Shown: piece by piece, positions 1 to 5,535 of the stretch | Layout of the letters: every line of letters starts with the position of its first letter | Position numbering within the stretch: the stretch's first letter is position 1 | From: Chloroflexota bacterium | GTDB taxonomy: Bacteria; Chloroflexota; Dehalococcoidia; UBA3495 | Assembly: GCA_022571575.1 (NCBI GenBank) | Contig: JACZXN010000112.1 | Span: 1 to 6,224 of the forward strand | Length of the DNA stretch: 6,224 nucleotides | Reading direction: 5' to 3' | Notes under the pieces: generated by a model | What the model was told of the DNA's origin: nothing | The model's database searches: none | What the model saw: the letters and a program-made list of their open reading frames with translations, nothing else | Made by a program: the position numbers and the translations under genes

Positions 1-1
1 C

Positions 2-643
2 CAAAAGATGGTGACCATGGCCGCCGACCTGTTCGGCTGGCCCGAGGACGAGACCGGCTTCTCCCAGGGCCAGGTGACCGCGCCGGGACAGACCCCGGTG
101 AGCCTGGGCAGCCTGGTCTCCCGTTCCGCCGGACCCGGCGGATCCATGGAGGCCGAGCATACCTACGACTCGGAGCGGGACGAAGAGATCACGGTATTCT
201 GCGTCCAGATCGCCGAGGTGGACGTGGACGTTGAAACGGGACAGGTGCAACTGACCAAGTTCACCTCCGCCCACGACGTGGGGACCATCCTGAATCCCCT
301 GGGGCATCAGGGTCAGGTGGACGGCGCGGTGATGCAGGGTATCGGCTACGCCCTGACCGAGGAACTGCGATACGACGAAGGCCACGTAACCACCCTCTCC
401 ATGGGCGACTACAAGATACCGACCATGCCCGACATGCCGGAGTTGCGGACCGTATTGGTCGAGAGCGAAAGCGGTGGACCCACGCCCTACGGCGGCAAGG
501 CCATCGGCGAACAGGGGATCAGTTCCGTGGCCCCGGCAATCGTCAACGCCATCCTGGACGCCACCGGGGTCAGCATGACGGAGCTACCGGTAAGCTCCGA
601 AAAATTGTTCCGGGCCCTGGAAGAACGACGCCGCGGCAGGTAA
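2..643 (+). CDS. Xanthine dehydrogenase / CoxL-family molybdopterin-binding subunit, C-terminal part (5' end outside window)
   Basis: This is the C-terminal part of the large catalytic subunit of a molybdenum hydroxylase (xanthine oxidase / aerobic CO dehydrogenase-like family), which hydroxylates a purine, aldehyde, heteroaromatic or CO-like substrate at a Mo-cytosine dinucleotide centre. The reading frame is open from the left edge, so the ATG at 8 is almost surely internal. Family hallmarks are in order: the HDVGTILNP stretch, the GQVDGAVMQGIGYALTEE cofactor loop, the DYKIPTMPDMP segment, and GGKAIGEQG, whose Glu (codon 509-511) aligns with the catalytic glutamate of the family, followed by APAIVNAILDATG. 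The end of the protein looks normal. The CoxL-specific active-site loop (AYRCSFR) would lie upstream and cannot be checked, so the substrate is unknown. FAD and 2Fe-2S partner subunits are not in view; the next gene downstream is not one of them. Confidence 0.93.
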   Translation, partial: QKMVTMAADLFGWPEDETGFSQGQVTAPGQTPVSLGSLVSRSAGPGGSMEAEHTYDSERDEEITVFCVQIAEVDVDVETGQVQLTKFTSAHDVGTILNPLGHQGQVDGAVMQGIGYALTEELRYDEGHVTTLSMGDYKIPTMPDMPELRTVLVESESGGPTPYGGKAIGEQGISSVAPAIVNAILDATGVSMTELPVSSEKLFRALEERRRGR

Positions 644-652
644 CCCGTGGTG

Positions 653-658
653 TATAAT
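653..658 (+). promoter_or_regulatory. Candidate -10 element (TATAAT) for the VOC gene
   Basis: A perfect TATAAT lies in the 63-base gap after the molybdenum hydroxylase gene, 48 bases before the VOC start at 707. No recognisable -35 hexamer is found 16-18 bases upstream, where the sequence is GC-rich coding DNA. It could be a real weak promoter that separates the VOC gene from the upstream operon, or a chance match. Confidence 0.3.
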
Positions 659-693
659 TCCGGATAATAACGAACAGACTTCCAAATAGTGAT

Positions 694-699
694 GGAGGA
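694..699 (+). promoter_or_regulatory. Shine-Dalgarno GGAGGA deciding the VOC start
   Basis: GGAGGA sits 7 bases upstream of ATG 707, an ideal distance. It lies inside the reading frame that would result from the alternative starts GTG 689 or ATG 692, neither of which has a ribosome binding site of its own. This favours ATG 707 as the start. Confidence 0.75.
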
Positions 700-706
700 A
701 GACGAA

Positions 707-1183
707 ATGCCTAGGATCGAATCTCTGGGACACGTCGGTATCTACGCCGAAGATTTGATGAAGATGCGTGATTTTTACTCCCGCGTGTTGGGTCTGACGA
801 TCGCGGATGAGGAGTTGGAAGAGCGGGGAATGGTTTTCCTCACCGCCGACAAGGAGCGAGAGCACCACGAGTTCGTGCTTATGAAGGGCCGCGTAACACG
901 CGACGACGCCAAGGTTATCCAGCAGATTTCCTTCATCGTTCCTAGTTTGGACGACCTGAGGGAGTTCAAAACCCGGCTTGAAGCAGAGAAAGACGTGCGG
1001 ATCGAACGCATCGTCAGCCACGGCATAGCCTTCGGCATGTATTTCTTCGACCCCGAAGGCAACCGTATCGAATTGTACGTAAGGACTCCTTACAAGGTTC
1101 CCCAGCCGTTGGGCGACGTTATCGACCTCGGCATGTCCGACGAAGAAATCGAAGAGATCGCCAAGGCACGTATCCCAGCTTAG
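707..1183 (+). CDS. VOC-family (glyoxalase / extradiol dioxygenase-like) protein
   Basis: The protein is 158 residues long from ATG 707, chosen because GGAGGA lies just upstream; GTG 689 would add six residues. It has the two beta-alpha-beta-beta-beta modules of the vicinal oxygen chelate fold: residues about 5-60 (LGHVGIY, FYSRVLGL, EHHEFVLM) and about 70-125 (QQISFIV, SHGIAFGMYFFDPEGNRIELYV). Metal-ligand positions by family logic are His9 at the first strand, the His53/His54/Glu55 cluster, Gln73 where His is usual, and Glu122 in NRIELY. The DPEGNRIELY end and the SHG motif resemble single-domain extradiol dioxygenase-like members. The acidic C-terminal tail (about 140-155) is an addition. 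Known family reactions include ring-cleaving dioxygenation, glyoxalase isomerisation and epimerisation; which applies here cannot be told. The gene has lower GC than its neighbours. It lies 63 bases after the molybdenum hydroxylase and is followed by hairpins, so it may be a single-gene unit or the last gene of that operon. Confidence 0.85.
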   Translation: MPRIESLGHVGIYAEDLMKMRDFYSRVLGLTIADEELEERGMVFLTADKEREHHEFVLMKGRVTRDDAKVIQQISFIVPSLDDLREFKTRLEAEKDVRIERIVSHGIAFGMYFFDPEGNRIELYVRTPYKVPQPLGDVIDLGMSDEEIEEIAKARIPA

Positions 1184-1189
1184 GTTCTA

Positions 1190-1213
1190 GTTGGGACAAC
1201 CTGATGTCCCGAC
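1190..1213 (+). other. Hairpin directly after the VOC stop codon
   Basis: A 9-bp stem (one G-U pair) closes a 6-base ACCTGA loop: the left arm is GTTGGGACA at 1190-1198, the right arm TGTCCCGAC at 1205-1213. It starts 6 bases after the stop codon and has no T run, so it is more likely a 3'-end protecting structure or part of a composite termination region than a terminator alone. Confidence 0.5.
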
Positions 1214-1233
1214 AGACGCCCCGTCAGACGCCC
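1213..1233 (+). repeat. Short tandem repeat CAGACGCCC
   Basis: CAGACGCCC occurs at 1213-1221 and again at 1225-1233, a 12-base period, in the gap after the VOC gene. Two copies only; it may be chance in GC-rich DNA. Confidence 0.3.
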
Positions 1234-1272
1234 AGGTGGAAGGCCGAAAGGCGCGCCGCTTTCGTAGAAACC

Positions 1273-1301
1273 AGCGAGCCCGCCTCTCGGCTTTTTTGTT
1301 T
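1273..1301 (+). terminator. Probable rho-independent terminator after the VOC gene
   Basis: AGCGAG (1273-1278) pairs with CTCG-GCT (1286-1292), giving six base pairs with one bulged G at 1290, around a 7-base loop. It is followed by a run of six T, then GTTT (to 1301). Upstream, CGAAAG (1245-1250) and CTTTCG (1259-1264) form a second small stem. The position, about 90 bases after the VOC stop and about 90 before the transporter start, suits the boundary between two transcription units. Confidence 0.6.
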
Positions 1302-1387
1302 AAAATAGACCGGGCCCGATCAGCCAGAAGATACATGAACAGCCATTGGTCAAAGCAACCCAGGCGATGCCGTGAGGCGTGGCCGTT

Positions 1388-2656
1388 ATGAACAGCGCCC
1401 AATCGGGAAACTACGCCGACCTTCCCCGCAGCTACCACATCTTCAAGTGGCGGATACTGCTGGCCTTCTGCGGCTTCTACCTGTTCCTCTATCTGGGCCG
1501 TTTCAACTTCTGGCCCGTGGCCCCGTTGGTGAAGGAAGACCTGGGGCTCTCCCACTTCGAGATCGGCCTGATAAACGCCCTGCTCCTCTGGGGCTTCGGC
1601 CTGGGCGACCTGGTCCACGGCCGGCTCGCGGAGACCTACGGCCTGCGGCTGTGGGTGATGATCGGCGCCATCCTCACCACCGTCTTCAACATCATCACCA
1701 GCTTTGCCACTTCGGCGGTAACCATGGCCATACCGTGGGGCATCGCCGGGTTTGTGAACGCCGCCTGTTGGGCCCCGGGCATCAGCATGGTATCCCAGTG
1801 GTGGCCCCGCCGGAAACGGGGCCTGGCCATGGGCATCGTGGGCACCGCCGCCGGGGGAGCCATGGTGATGATGTGGTGGATCTCCGGCTACGTGGGCGCG
1901 GAGTGGGGCTGGCGCGCGTCCTTCCGCTATCCCCCGTTGATCATCGCCGTGCTGGGCATCGCTTTCTACTTCATCGCCCGGGACCGGCCCTCCGACGTTA
2001 ACCTGCCCGAATACGTGGAGGAAGACGAGGTGTCCGCCGCCCCCGAATCCCTGGACCCCGAACGCCTCAAGGGCTTTGGCCCCTACAAAGAGCTGTTGTC
2101 CAACCCCAGGTTCCTGCTGGCCAGCCACGTGAAGGGACTGGAGAACGTGGTCCGCTACGGGCTGACCACCTGGGTGCCCATCTACTACTTTGAAGAGGGC
2201 GGCTTGTCCATCGAGTCCACCATCCTGCTGACCATCCTGCTGCCCATCGGTTACCTGATCGCCCCTCCCATATCGGGGATAATCTCGGACCGGTACCTGA
2301 ACAGCCGCCGCCGTCCCATGGTCATCTTCTCCTGTGCGGTGAGCTCCGTGGTGCTGGTGGGCATCGCCCTGGCCCCGCCGGTCAACGTGACATTGGGGGC
2401 CGTGTTGCTGCTGATCGGAGGGCTGTCCATGGGCATGTCGCCCATGTCCACCGTGGCCGTGGACATCGCGGGACGGCACATGTCCGGGACCGCTTCAGGC
2501 CTGTTGGACGCCCACGGGTACGCCTACGCCGGAGCCCAGGCCCTCATCTTCGCCGTGGTGCTGGACATGGCCGGCAGCCCCTGGCCCATCGTGTTCGTGG
2601 CCATGGCCGTCACCAGGGTGATCTCCGGGATCATGATCTCCGCCGTCAAAGTCTGA
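1388..2656 (+). CDS. MFS transporter, organophosphate:phosphate antiporter (OPA, GlpT/UhpT-like) type
   Basis: This is a 12-helix inner-membrane carrier of about 422 residues from ATG 1388; an in-frame GTG at 1379 is the alternative. The start is uncertain: GAGG at 1374-1377 is 10 bases before ATG 1388 but only 1 before GTG 1379, favouring ATG. The OPA pattern is clear: YLGRFNF in helix 1 (Arg38) matches the YLxRxNF of GlpT, WAPGISMVSQWWPRRKRG matches the WW-x(2,3)-ERG region, and VVRYGLTTWVPIYY (Arg256) matches the helix-7 RYG-x-x-x-W-x-P motif. In GlpT these two arginines bind the phosphate of the substrate. A motif-A-like loop (GRLAETYG) follows helix 2, and a charged cytoplasmic loop rich in Asp/Glu joins the two halves (about 195-230). 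An anionic or phosphorylated substrate is plausible but unproven. The hydrolase gene follows 31 bases later, probably in the same operon. Confidence 0.88.
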   Translation: MNSAQSGNYADLPRSYHIFKWRILLAFCGFYLFLYLGRFNFWPVAPLVKEDLGLSHFEIGLINALLLWGFGLGDLVHGRLAETYGLRLWVMIGAILTTVFNIITSFATSAVTMAIPWGIAGFVNAACWAPGISMVSQWWPRRKRGLAMGIVGTAAGGAMVMMWWISGYVGAEWGWRASFRYPPLIIAVLGIAFYFIARDRPSDVNLPEYVEEDEVSAAPESLDPERLKGFGPYKELLSNPRFLLASHVKGLENVVRYGLTTWVPIYYFEEGGLSIESTILLTILLPIGYLIAPPISGIISDRYLNSRRRPMVIFSCAVSSVVLVGIALAPPVNVTLGAVLLLIGGLSMGMSPMSTVAVDIAGRHMSGTASGLLDAHGYAYAGAQALIFAVVLDMAGSPWPIVFVAMAVTRVISGIMISAVKV

Positions 2657-2657
2657 A

Positions 2658-2673
2658 GGATCCGGCCGGGTCC
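2658..2673 (+). other. Small inverted repeat between the transporter and hydrolase genes
   Basis: GGATCC (2658-2663) can pair with GGGTCC (2668-2673) through one G-U pair around a GGCC loop. It lies just after the transporter stop and just before the hydrolase start. There is no T run, so it is not a terminator; it may modulate message stability or hydrolase translation, or be chance. Confidence 0.3.
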
Positions 2674-2687
2674 ACGGGATACACTAC

Positions 2688-3857
2688 ATGAGCGCAGTGC
2701 TGAGAAGGTCCGTGCTGGTGGCGGTGGGGCGGGTTCTCCTGGCGGTAGCACTGCTCGCCGCCGCCCTCAGCATCTTCCTTATCATCTTTCTCACGGCGAC
2801 GCCCCAGGGCAAGGCCGCATTCAGGGCCGCCTTGTTTGTACCCCAAATTTTGGAAGTGCCCTTCAAACCGCAGGTTTGGTTCAGCGCTGATCCGGTCCGG
2901 CACGAAGTGACCTATCCTCAGGATACCGGAACGGGTGTGGCCGACGTTTACCGCATCCCCGACGGCCAGCGCCGGGCTGCCGTGCTCCTGTTTCTCGGCG
3001 CCAACGCGGCCGGTCGGGACGATAAAGACGTGGTCAACTTGGGCGAGGCCCTGGCCCGCAGCGGTTTTGTCGTCATGTTCCATTGGTCGCCCACCATGGC
3101 CTTGCAGCACAACATCGACCCGGCTGAGATAGACAACCTGGTCCGGGCGTTTCAATTCCTGGAACGGCAGGAATGGGTGGACCCGGAGCGGGTTGGGATC
3201 GGCGGGTTCTGCGTTGGGGCTTCTTTCTCTCTGGTGGCGGCCGCGGACCCACGGATCAGCGACCGGGTGCGGTTCGTCAATGCCTTCGGCCCCTACTTCG
3301 ACGCCAGAGACCTGCTGCTCCAGGTCGTCACCCGCTCCCGTCTCGACCAAGGGGTGCGGACTCCTTGGCAACCTGACTCGCTGACCCTCAAGGTCTTCGC
3401 CAACGAACTCATTGAGACTCTGGAGAACCCGGCCGACAATGCACTGTTAACCAAGGTCCACCTGAACGGAGAACCGGCCGACCTGGGGACCCTCACCCCC
3501 GCCGGTCAGACCGTTTTGCGGTTGCTTGAGGGCGTGCCCCCGGAGGAAGCGGCCGAACTGTACGGCACTCTGCCCCAGGATTTCCGCGAGGCGATGGACC
3601 GCATCTCCCCCAGCAGCTACGTAGATGACATCCAGGCCAAAGTGCTGGTCCTGCACGACCGCGATGACCGGCTGGTGCCGTCGGCCGAGTCCAGGAGACT
3701 GGCGGCAGCCATGGAAGACCGGGGCGATGTCAGTTATACGGAACTGCTGTCCTTCGACCATGTGCGGCCCACCAGCGGTACGGGGGCCTGGCGGCTCATC
3801 CAAGAGGGGTTCAAGCTCTACCGCCACATGTACCGGGTGATGCGCGCCGGAACCTGA
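2688..3857 (+). CDS. Membrane-anchored alpha/beta hydrolase with Cys nucleophile (dienelactone hydrolase-like)
   Basis: The protein has 389 residues. An Arg-containing start (Arg6, Arg7, Arg15) is followed by one strongly hydrophobic segment at about 9-36 and no lipobox or clear cleavage site, so it is probably an uncleaved signal anchor with the catalytic domain outside the cytoplasmic membrane. The alpha/beta hydrolase core follows: AAVLLFLGAN strand, the nucleophile elbow GIGGFCVGAS with Cys175, LVLHDRDDRLVP with Asp327, and LSFDHVRP with His358. Cys in place of Ser is the dienelactone-hydrolase type of triad. A long insert between about 195 and 310 (including TLKVFANELIETL and a PPEEAAELYGTL helix) probably forms a lid. 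The substrate is unknown. There is no good Shine-Dalgarno before ATG 2688; translation may be coupled to the transporter 31 bases upstream. A conserved protein of unknown function with this fold is the safest name. Confidence 0.8.
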   Translation: MSAVLRRSVLVAVGRVLLAVALLAAALSIFLIIFLTATPQGKAAFRAALFVPQILEVPFKPQVWFSADPVRHEVTYPQDTGTGVADVYRIPDGQRRAAVLLFLGANAAGRDDKDVVNLGEALARSGFVVMFHWSPTMALQHNIDPAEIDNLVRAFQFLERQEWVDPERVGIGGFCVGASFSLVAAADPRISDRVRFVNAFGPYFDARDLLLQVVTRSRLDQGVRTPWQPDSLTLKVFANELIETLENPADNALLTKVHLNGEPADLGTLTPAGQTVLRLLEGVPPEEAAELYGTLPQDFREAMDRISPSSYVDDIQAKVLVLHDRDDRLVPSAESRRLAAAMEDRGDVSYTELLSFDHVRPTSGTGAWRLIQEGFKLYRHMYRVMRAGT

Positions 3858-3913
3858 CATATTCCGGGTGCGGCCACGGTGTTCCACAGGCCCAATTATT
3901 GCGGTCATTTGTC

Positions 3914-3941
3914 TTGACAATCCTTTGTCCGGTGCTAGAAT
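3914..3941 (+). promoter_or_regulatory. Strong sigma70-type promoter of the zur-znuA operon
   Basis: TTGACA (3914-3919, perfect -35) is separated by 16 bases from TAGAAT (3936-3941, one mismatch to consensus). The -10 is also preceded by TGC, an extended -10 element. Transcription should start near 3948, inside the repeat cluster that follows, leaving a leader of about 70 bases before ATG 4018. Confidence 0.85.
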
Positions 3942-3943
3942 TG

Positions 3944-3981
3944 GTAATCGCAAACGATTGCAATAACTTTTAATCGCAACG
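3944..3981 (+). promoter_or_regulatory. Candidate Zur/Fur-family operator overlapping the transcription start
   Basis: A dense AT-rich repeat cluster starts two bases after the -10 element. AATCG (3946-3950) and CGATT (3955-3959) form an inverted repeat around CAAA, extended by an outer G/C pair (3944, 3961). ATTGCAAT (3957-3964) is a perfect palindrome. TTGC (3958-3961) and GCAA (3976-3979) flank a second imperfect dyad. TAATCGCAA occurs directly repeated at 3945-3953 and 3971-3979, 26 bases apart. A repressor bound here would block RNA polymerase, the usual mode of Fur/Zur repression with metal. The match is to the general architecture; the half-sites do not match the enterobacterial Zur consensus that I know. 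Confidence 0.55.
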
Positions 3982-4017
3982 TACATTCGCCTTTCTGGAA
4001 TCCCGGAGCAGGCAGCT

Positions 4018-4494
4018 ATGATCAAGCACGAAAAGGCCATCGAGACCCTCCGTCTCAAGGGTCACCGGCTAACTCCTCAACGGTTGATAGTGCTGTCTGT
4101 GATTGCCGCCGGGGACGGGGCTCCAGGCGGCGGCCACATGGGGGTTGACGAGGTCTACCAGGCCGCCAAGAAGGCCTACCCCTACATGGACATCGCCACC
4201 GTCTACCGTACCCTGCACCTGTTCAAGGGACTGGGCGTGGTGACGGAAGTGGCCATCGGCGACCGGCTGCACTTTGAGCTCACCGACCCGGACGGGCACC
4301 ACCACCACATGGTCTGCCGGGCCTGCAACGGCGCCTTCAACCTCAGTCCCCATTACCTGGCGGAGTTCCGCGACACCCTGACCAAGGAATTTGGTTTTGA
4401 GCCTGACCTGGAGAATTTTACCGTCAGCGGCATCTGCGCCAAGTGCCAGGAAGCCGGCAAACAAGCGGATAAAGACGAAGAGATTCGAAACTAG
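4018..4494 (+). CDS. zur: Fur-family metalloregulator, probably Zur (zinc uptake repressor)
   Basis: This is a 158-residue Fur-family DNA-binding repressor, close to the usual length. The N-terminal winged helix shows GHRLTPQRLIVLSVI (15-29) and the recognition helix region DIATVYRTLHLFKGLGVV (58-75). The C-terminal dimerisation/metal domain has His85-Phe-Glu87, a His tetrad at 94-97, and two CxxC pairs (Cys100/103 and Cys140/143), the usual four-Cys structural zinc site. His40 follows a Gly-rich insertion (about 32-39), longer than in typical Fur. Zur is chosen over Fur, Mur or PerR because the gene directly precedes a ZnuA-like zinc-binding protein; the sequence alone does not settle the metal. 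GGAG lies 9 bases before the start. With zinc it would bind the repeat cluster overlapping its own promoter and so control itself and the downstream genes. Its stop codon abuts the znuA start. Confidence 0.85.
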   Translation: MIKHEKAIETLRLKGHRLTPQRLIVLSVIAAGDGAPGGGHMGVDEVYQAAKKAYPYMDIATVYRTLHLFKGLGVVTEVAIGDRLHFELTDPDGHHHHMVCRACNGAFNLSPHYLAEFRDTLTKEFGFEPDLENFTVSGICAKCQEAGKQADKDEEIRN

Positions 4495-5523
4495 ATGGTG
4501 CACATCTTCCGCGGCGTCAGACTATGGGTGATCCTGCTTGCGGCGTTGGCCGTCGCCGCCTGTGGCGGCGGGTCGGCGGAACAATCTCAAGATGGAGATC
4601 AGGAGGGCCAACGGCTGAAGGTGGTGACCACGGTCTCGCCCATCACCAGCATCGTCGAGAACATCGGCGGTTCGCGGATCCAACTGGAGGGCGTGGTCCC
4701 CGAGGGCGTGAACTCCCACACCTTTGAGGCGACTCCCTCCATGGCCAAGCTGATGGCCGAAGCTGACCTCATCATATTTAACGGCCTTTTCCTGGAGGAG
4801 CCGACCCTGGCATTGGCCAAAGCCAACAAGAGGGCCGAAACCGTGATCCTGTCCCTGGGCGACCAGGCGATCTCCCGGGAAGACTGGCAGTTTGACTTCA
4901 CCTTTCCGGAGACCGCGGGCCACCCCAATCCCCATCTCTGGCCGGACCCGAATCTGGCATTACGCTACGCCGAGTTGGTCCACGATCAACTGGCCGGCTT
5001 GGACCCGGACAATGCCGGATATTACGGAGAGAACCTTGAACGTTTCCGCGGCCGGATCATCCTGATGGACCAGGCCATCAGGACCGCGGTGGCGACGGTG
5101 CCGGAACAGAACCGCAAGCTGCTGACCTACCATGACTCCTGGGCCTATTTTGCCAAGCAGTACGGTATGGAGGTCATTGGGGCCGTCCAGCCGTCAAACT
5201 TCTCCCAGCCCTCCGTCAAAGAGGTCGCCAGATTGATCGACCAGCTCAGGGCTCTGGGCCTGCCGGCCGTGTTCGGTTCTGAGGTTTTTTCCAGTGACGT
5301 GTTGGAAGCCATCGCCGACGAGGCGGGCGCCCAGTTCATCGACGAATTGGCCGATGACGATCTGCCCGGCAAACCCGGCGATCTTGAGCACTCCTACCTG
5401 GGGCTGATGAAACAGAACGTGGAAGTGATGATTCCGGCCCTGGGCGGAGATGCCGCCGCCATGGCCGGCTTGGACGTTAGCAACGTGTTCGATGGGGCCA
5501 GCGGGGCCGTCTACCCGCAATAG
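4495..5523 (+). CDS. znuA: Zinc ABC transporter substrate-binding lipoprotein (ZnuA-like, cluster A-I)
   Basis: This 342-residue protein captures a divalent metal, most likely Zn2+, outside the membrane and hands it to an ABC permease. A signal peptide with hydrophobic core (10-22) ends in a lipobox V-A-A-Cys23, followed by a Gly/Ser/Gln/Asp-rich linker to about 40, so it is a lipid-anchored protein. The cluster A-I fold shows LKVVTTVSPI (41-50), GVNSHTFEATPS with His75, NPHLWPDP with His147, TYHDSWAYFAKQYG with His213, and FIDELADD with Asp283. Three His plus one Asp fits zinc members; manganese members usually have Glu at the third position. The His-rich loop of many ZnuA proteins, expected before His147, is missing: only His143 is nearby. 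ATG 4495 directly follows the zur stop (TAGATG), implying translational coupling. No ZnuC or ZnuB is seen before the right edge. Confidence 0.9.
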   Translation: MVHIFRGVRLWVILLAALAVAACGGGSAEQSQDGDQEGQRLKVVTTVSPITSIVENIGGSRIQLEGVVPEGVNSHTFEATPSMAKLMAEADLIIFNGLFLEEPTLALAKANKRAETVILSLGDQAISREDWQFDFTFPETAGHPNPHLWPDPNLALRYAELVHDQLAGLDPDNAGYYGENLERFRGRIILMDQAIRTAVATVPEQNRKLLTYHDSWAYFAKQYGMEVIGAVQPSNFSQPSVKEVARLIDQLRALGLPAVFGSEVFSSDVLEAIADEAGAQFIDELADDDLPGKPGDLEHSYLGLMKQNVEVMIPALGGDAAAMAGLDVSNVFDGASGAVYPQ

Positions 5524-5528
5524 GGGGG
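5522..5528 (+). promoter_or_regulatory. G-rich Shine-Dalgarno for the CydD-like gene, overlapping the znuA stop
   Basis: AGGGGGG, sharing two bases with the znuA TAG stop codon, lies 7 bases before ATG 5536. It supports that start and tight operon coupling. Confidence 0.6.
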
Positions 5529-5535
5529 TCAACGC

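Noticed and set aside
1311..1318. CGGGCCCG palindrome before the transporter gene
   Set aside because: An 8-base GC palindrome is expected by chance in such sequence, and no partner copy or regulator gene was seen.
1296..1335. Possible promoter for the transporter (TTGTTT with a later GATACA)
   Set aside because: The spacing is about 28 bases, too long for sigma70, and no other hexamer pair fits.
1187..2479. Long minus-strand open frame of 430 codons opposite the transporter gene
   Set aside because: Its translation is low-complexity, rich in His, Gly, Gln and Pro, with no recognisable domain. It is the antisense shadow of a GC-rich gene whose + frame is a clear MFS protein.
2646..3371. Minus-strand open frame of 241 codons opposite the hydrolase gene
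   Set aside because: No family features and exactly antisense to a gene with a clear catalytic triad; GC-rich shadow frame.
3872..3892. Possible terminator hairpin after the hydrolase (GGCC / GGCC with inner GTG / CAC)
   Set aside because: Only short stems with an internal loop and no T run; too weak to call a terminator.
3447..4058. Minus-strand open frame covering the end of the hydrolase gene and the zur promoter
   Set aside because: It would run through the strong + strand promoter and operator, and its translation has no recognisable motif.
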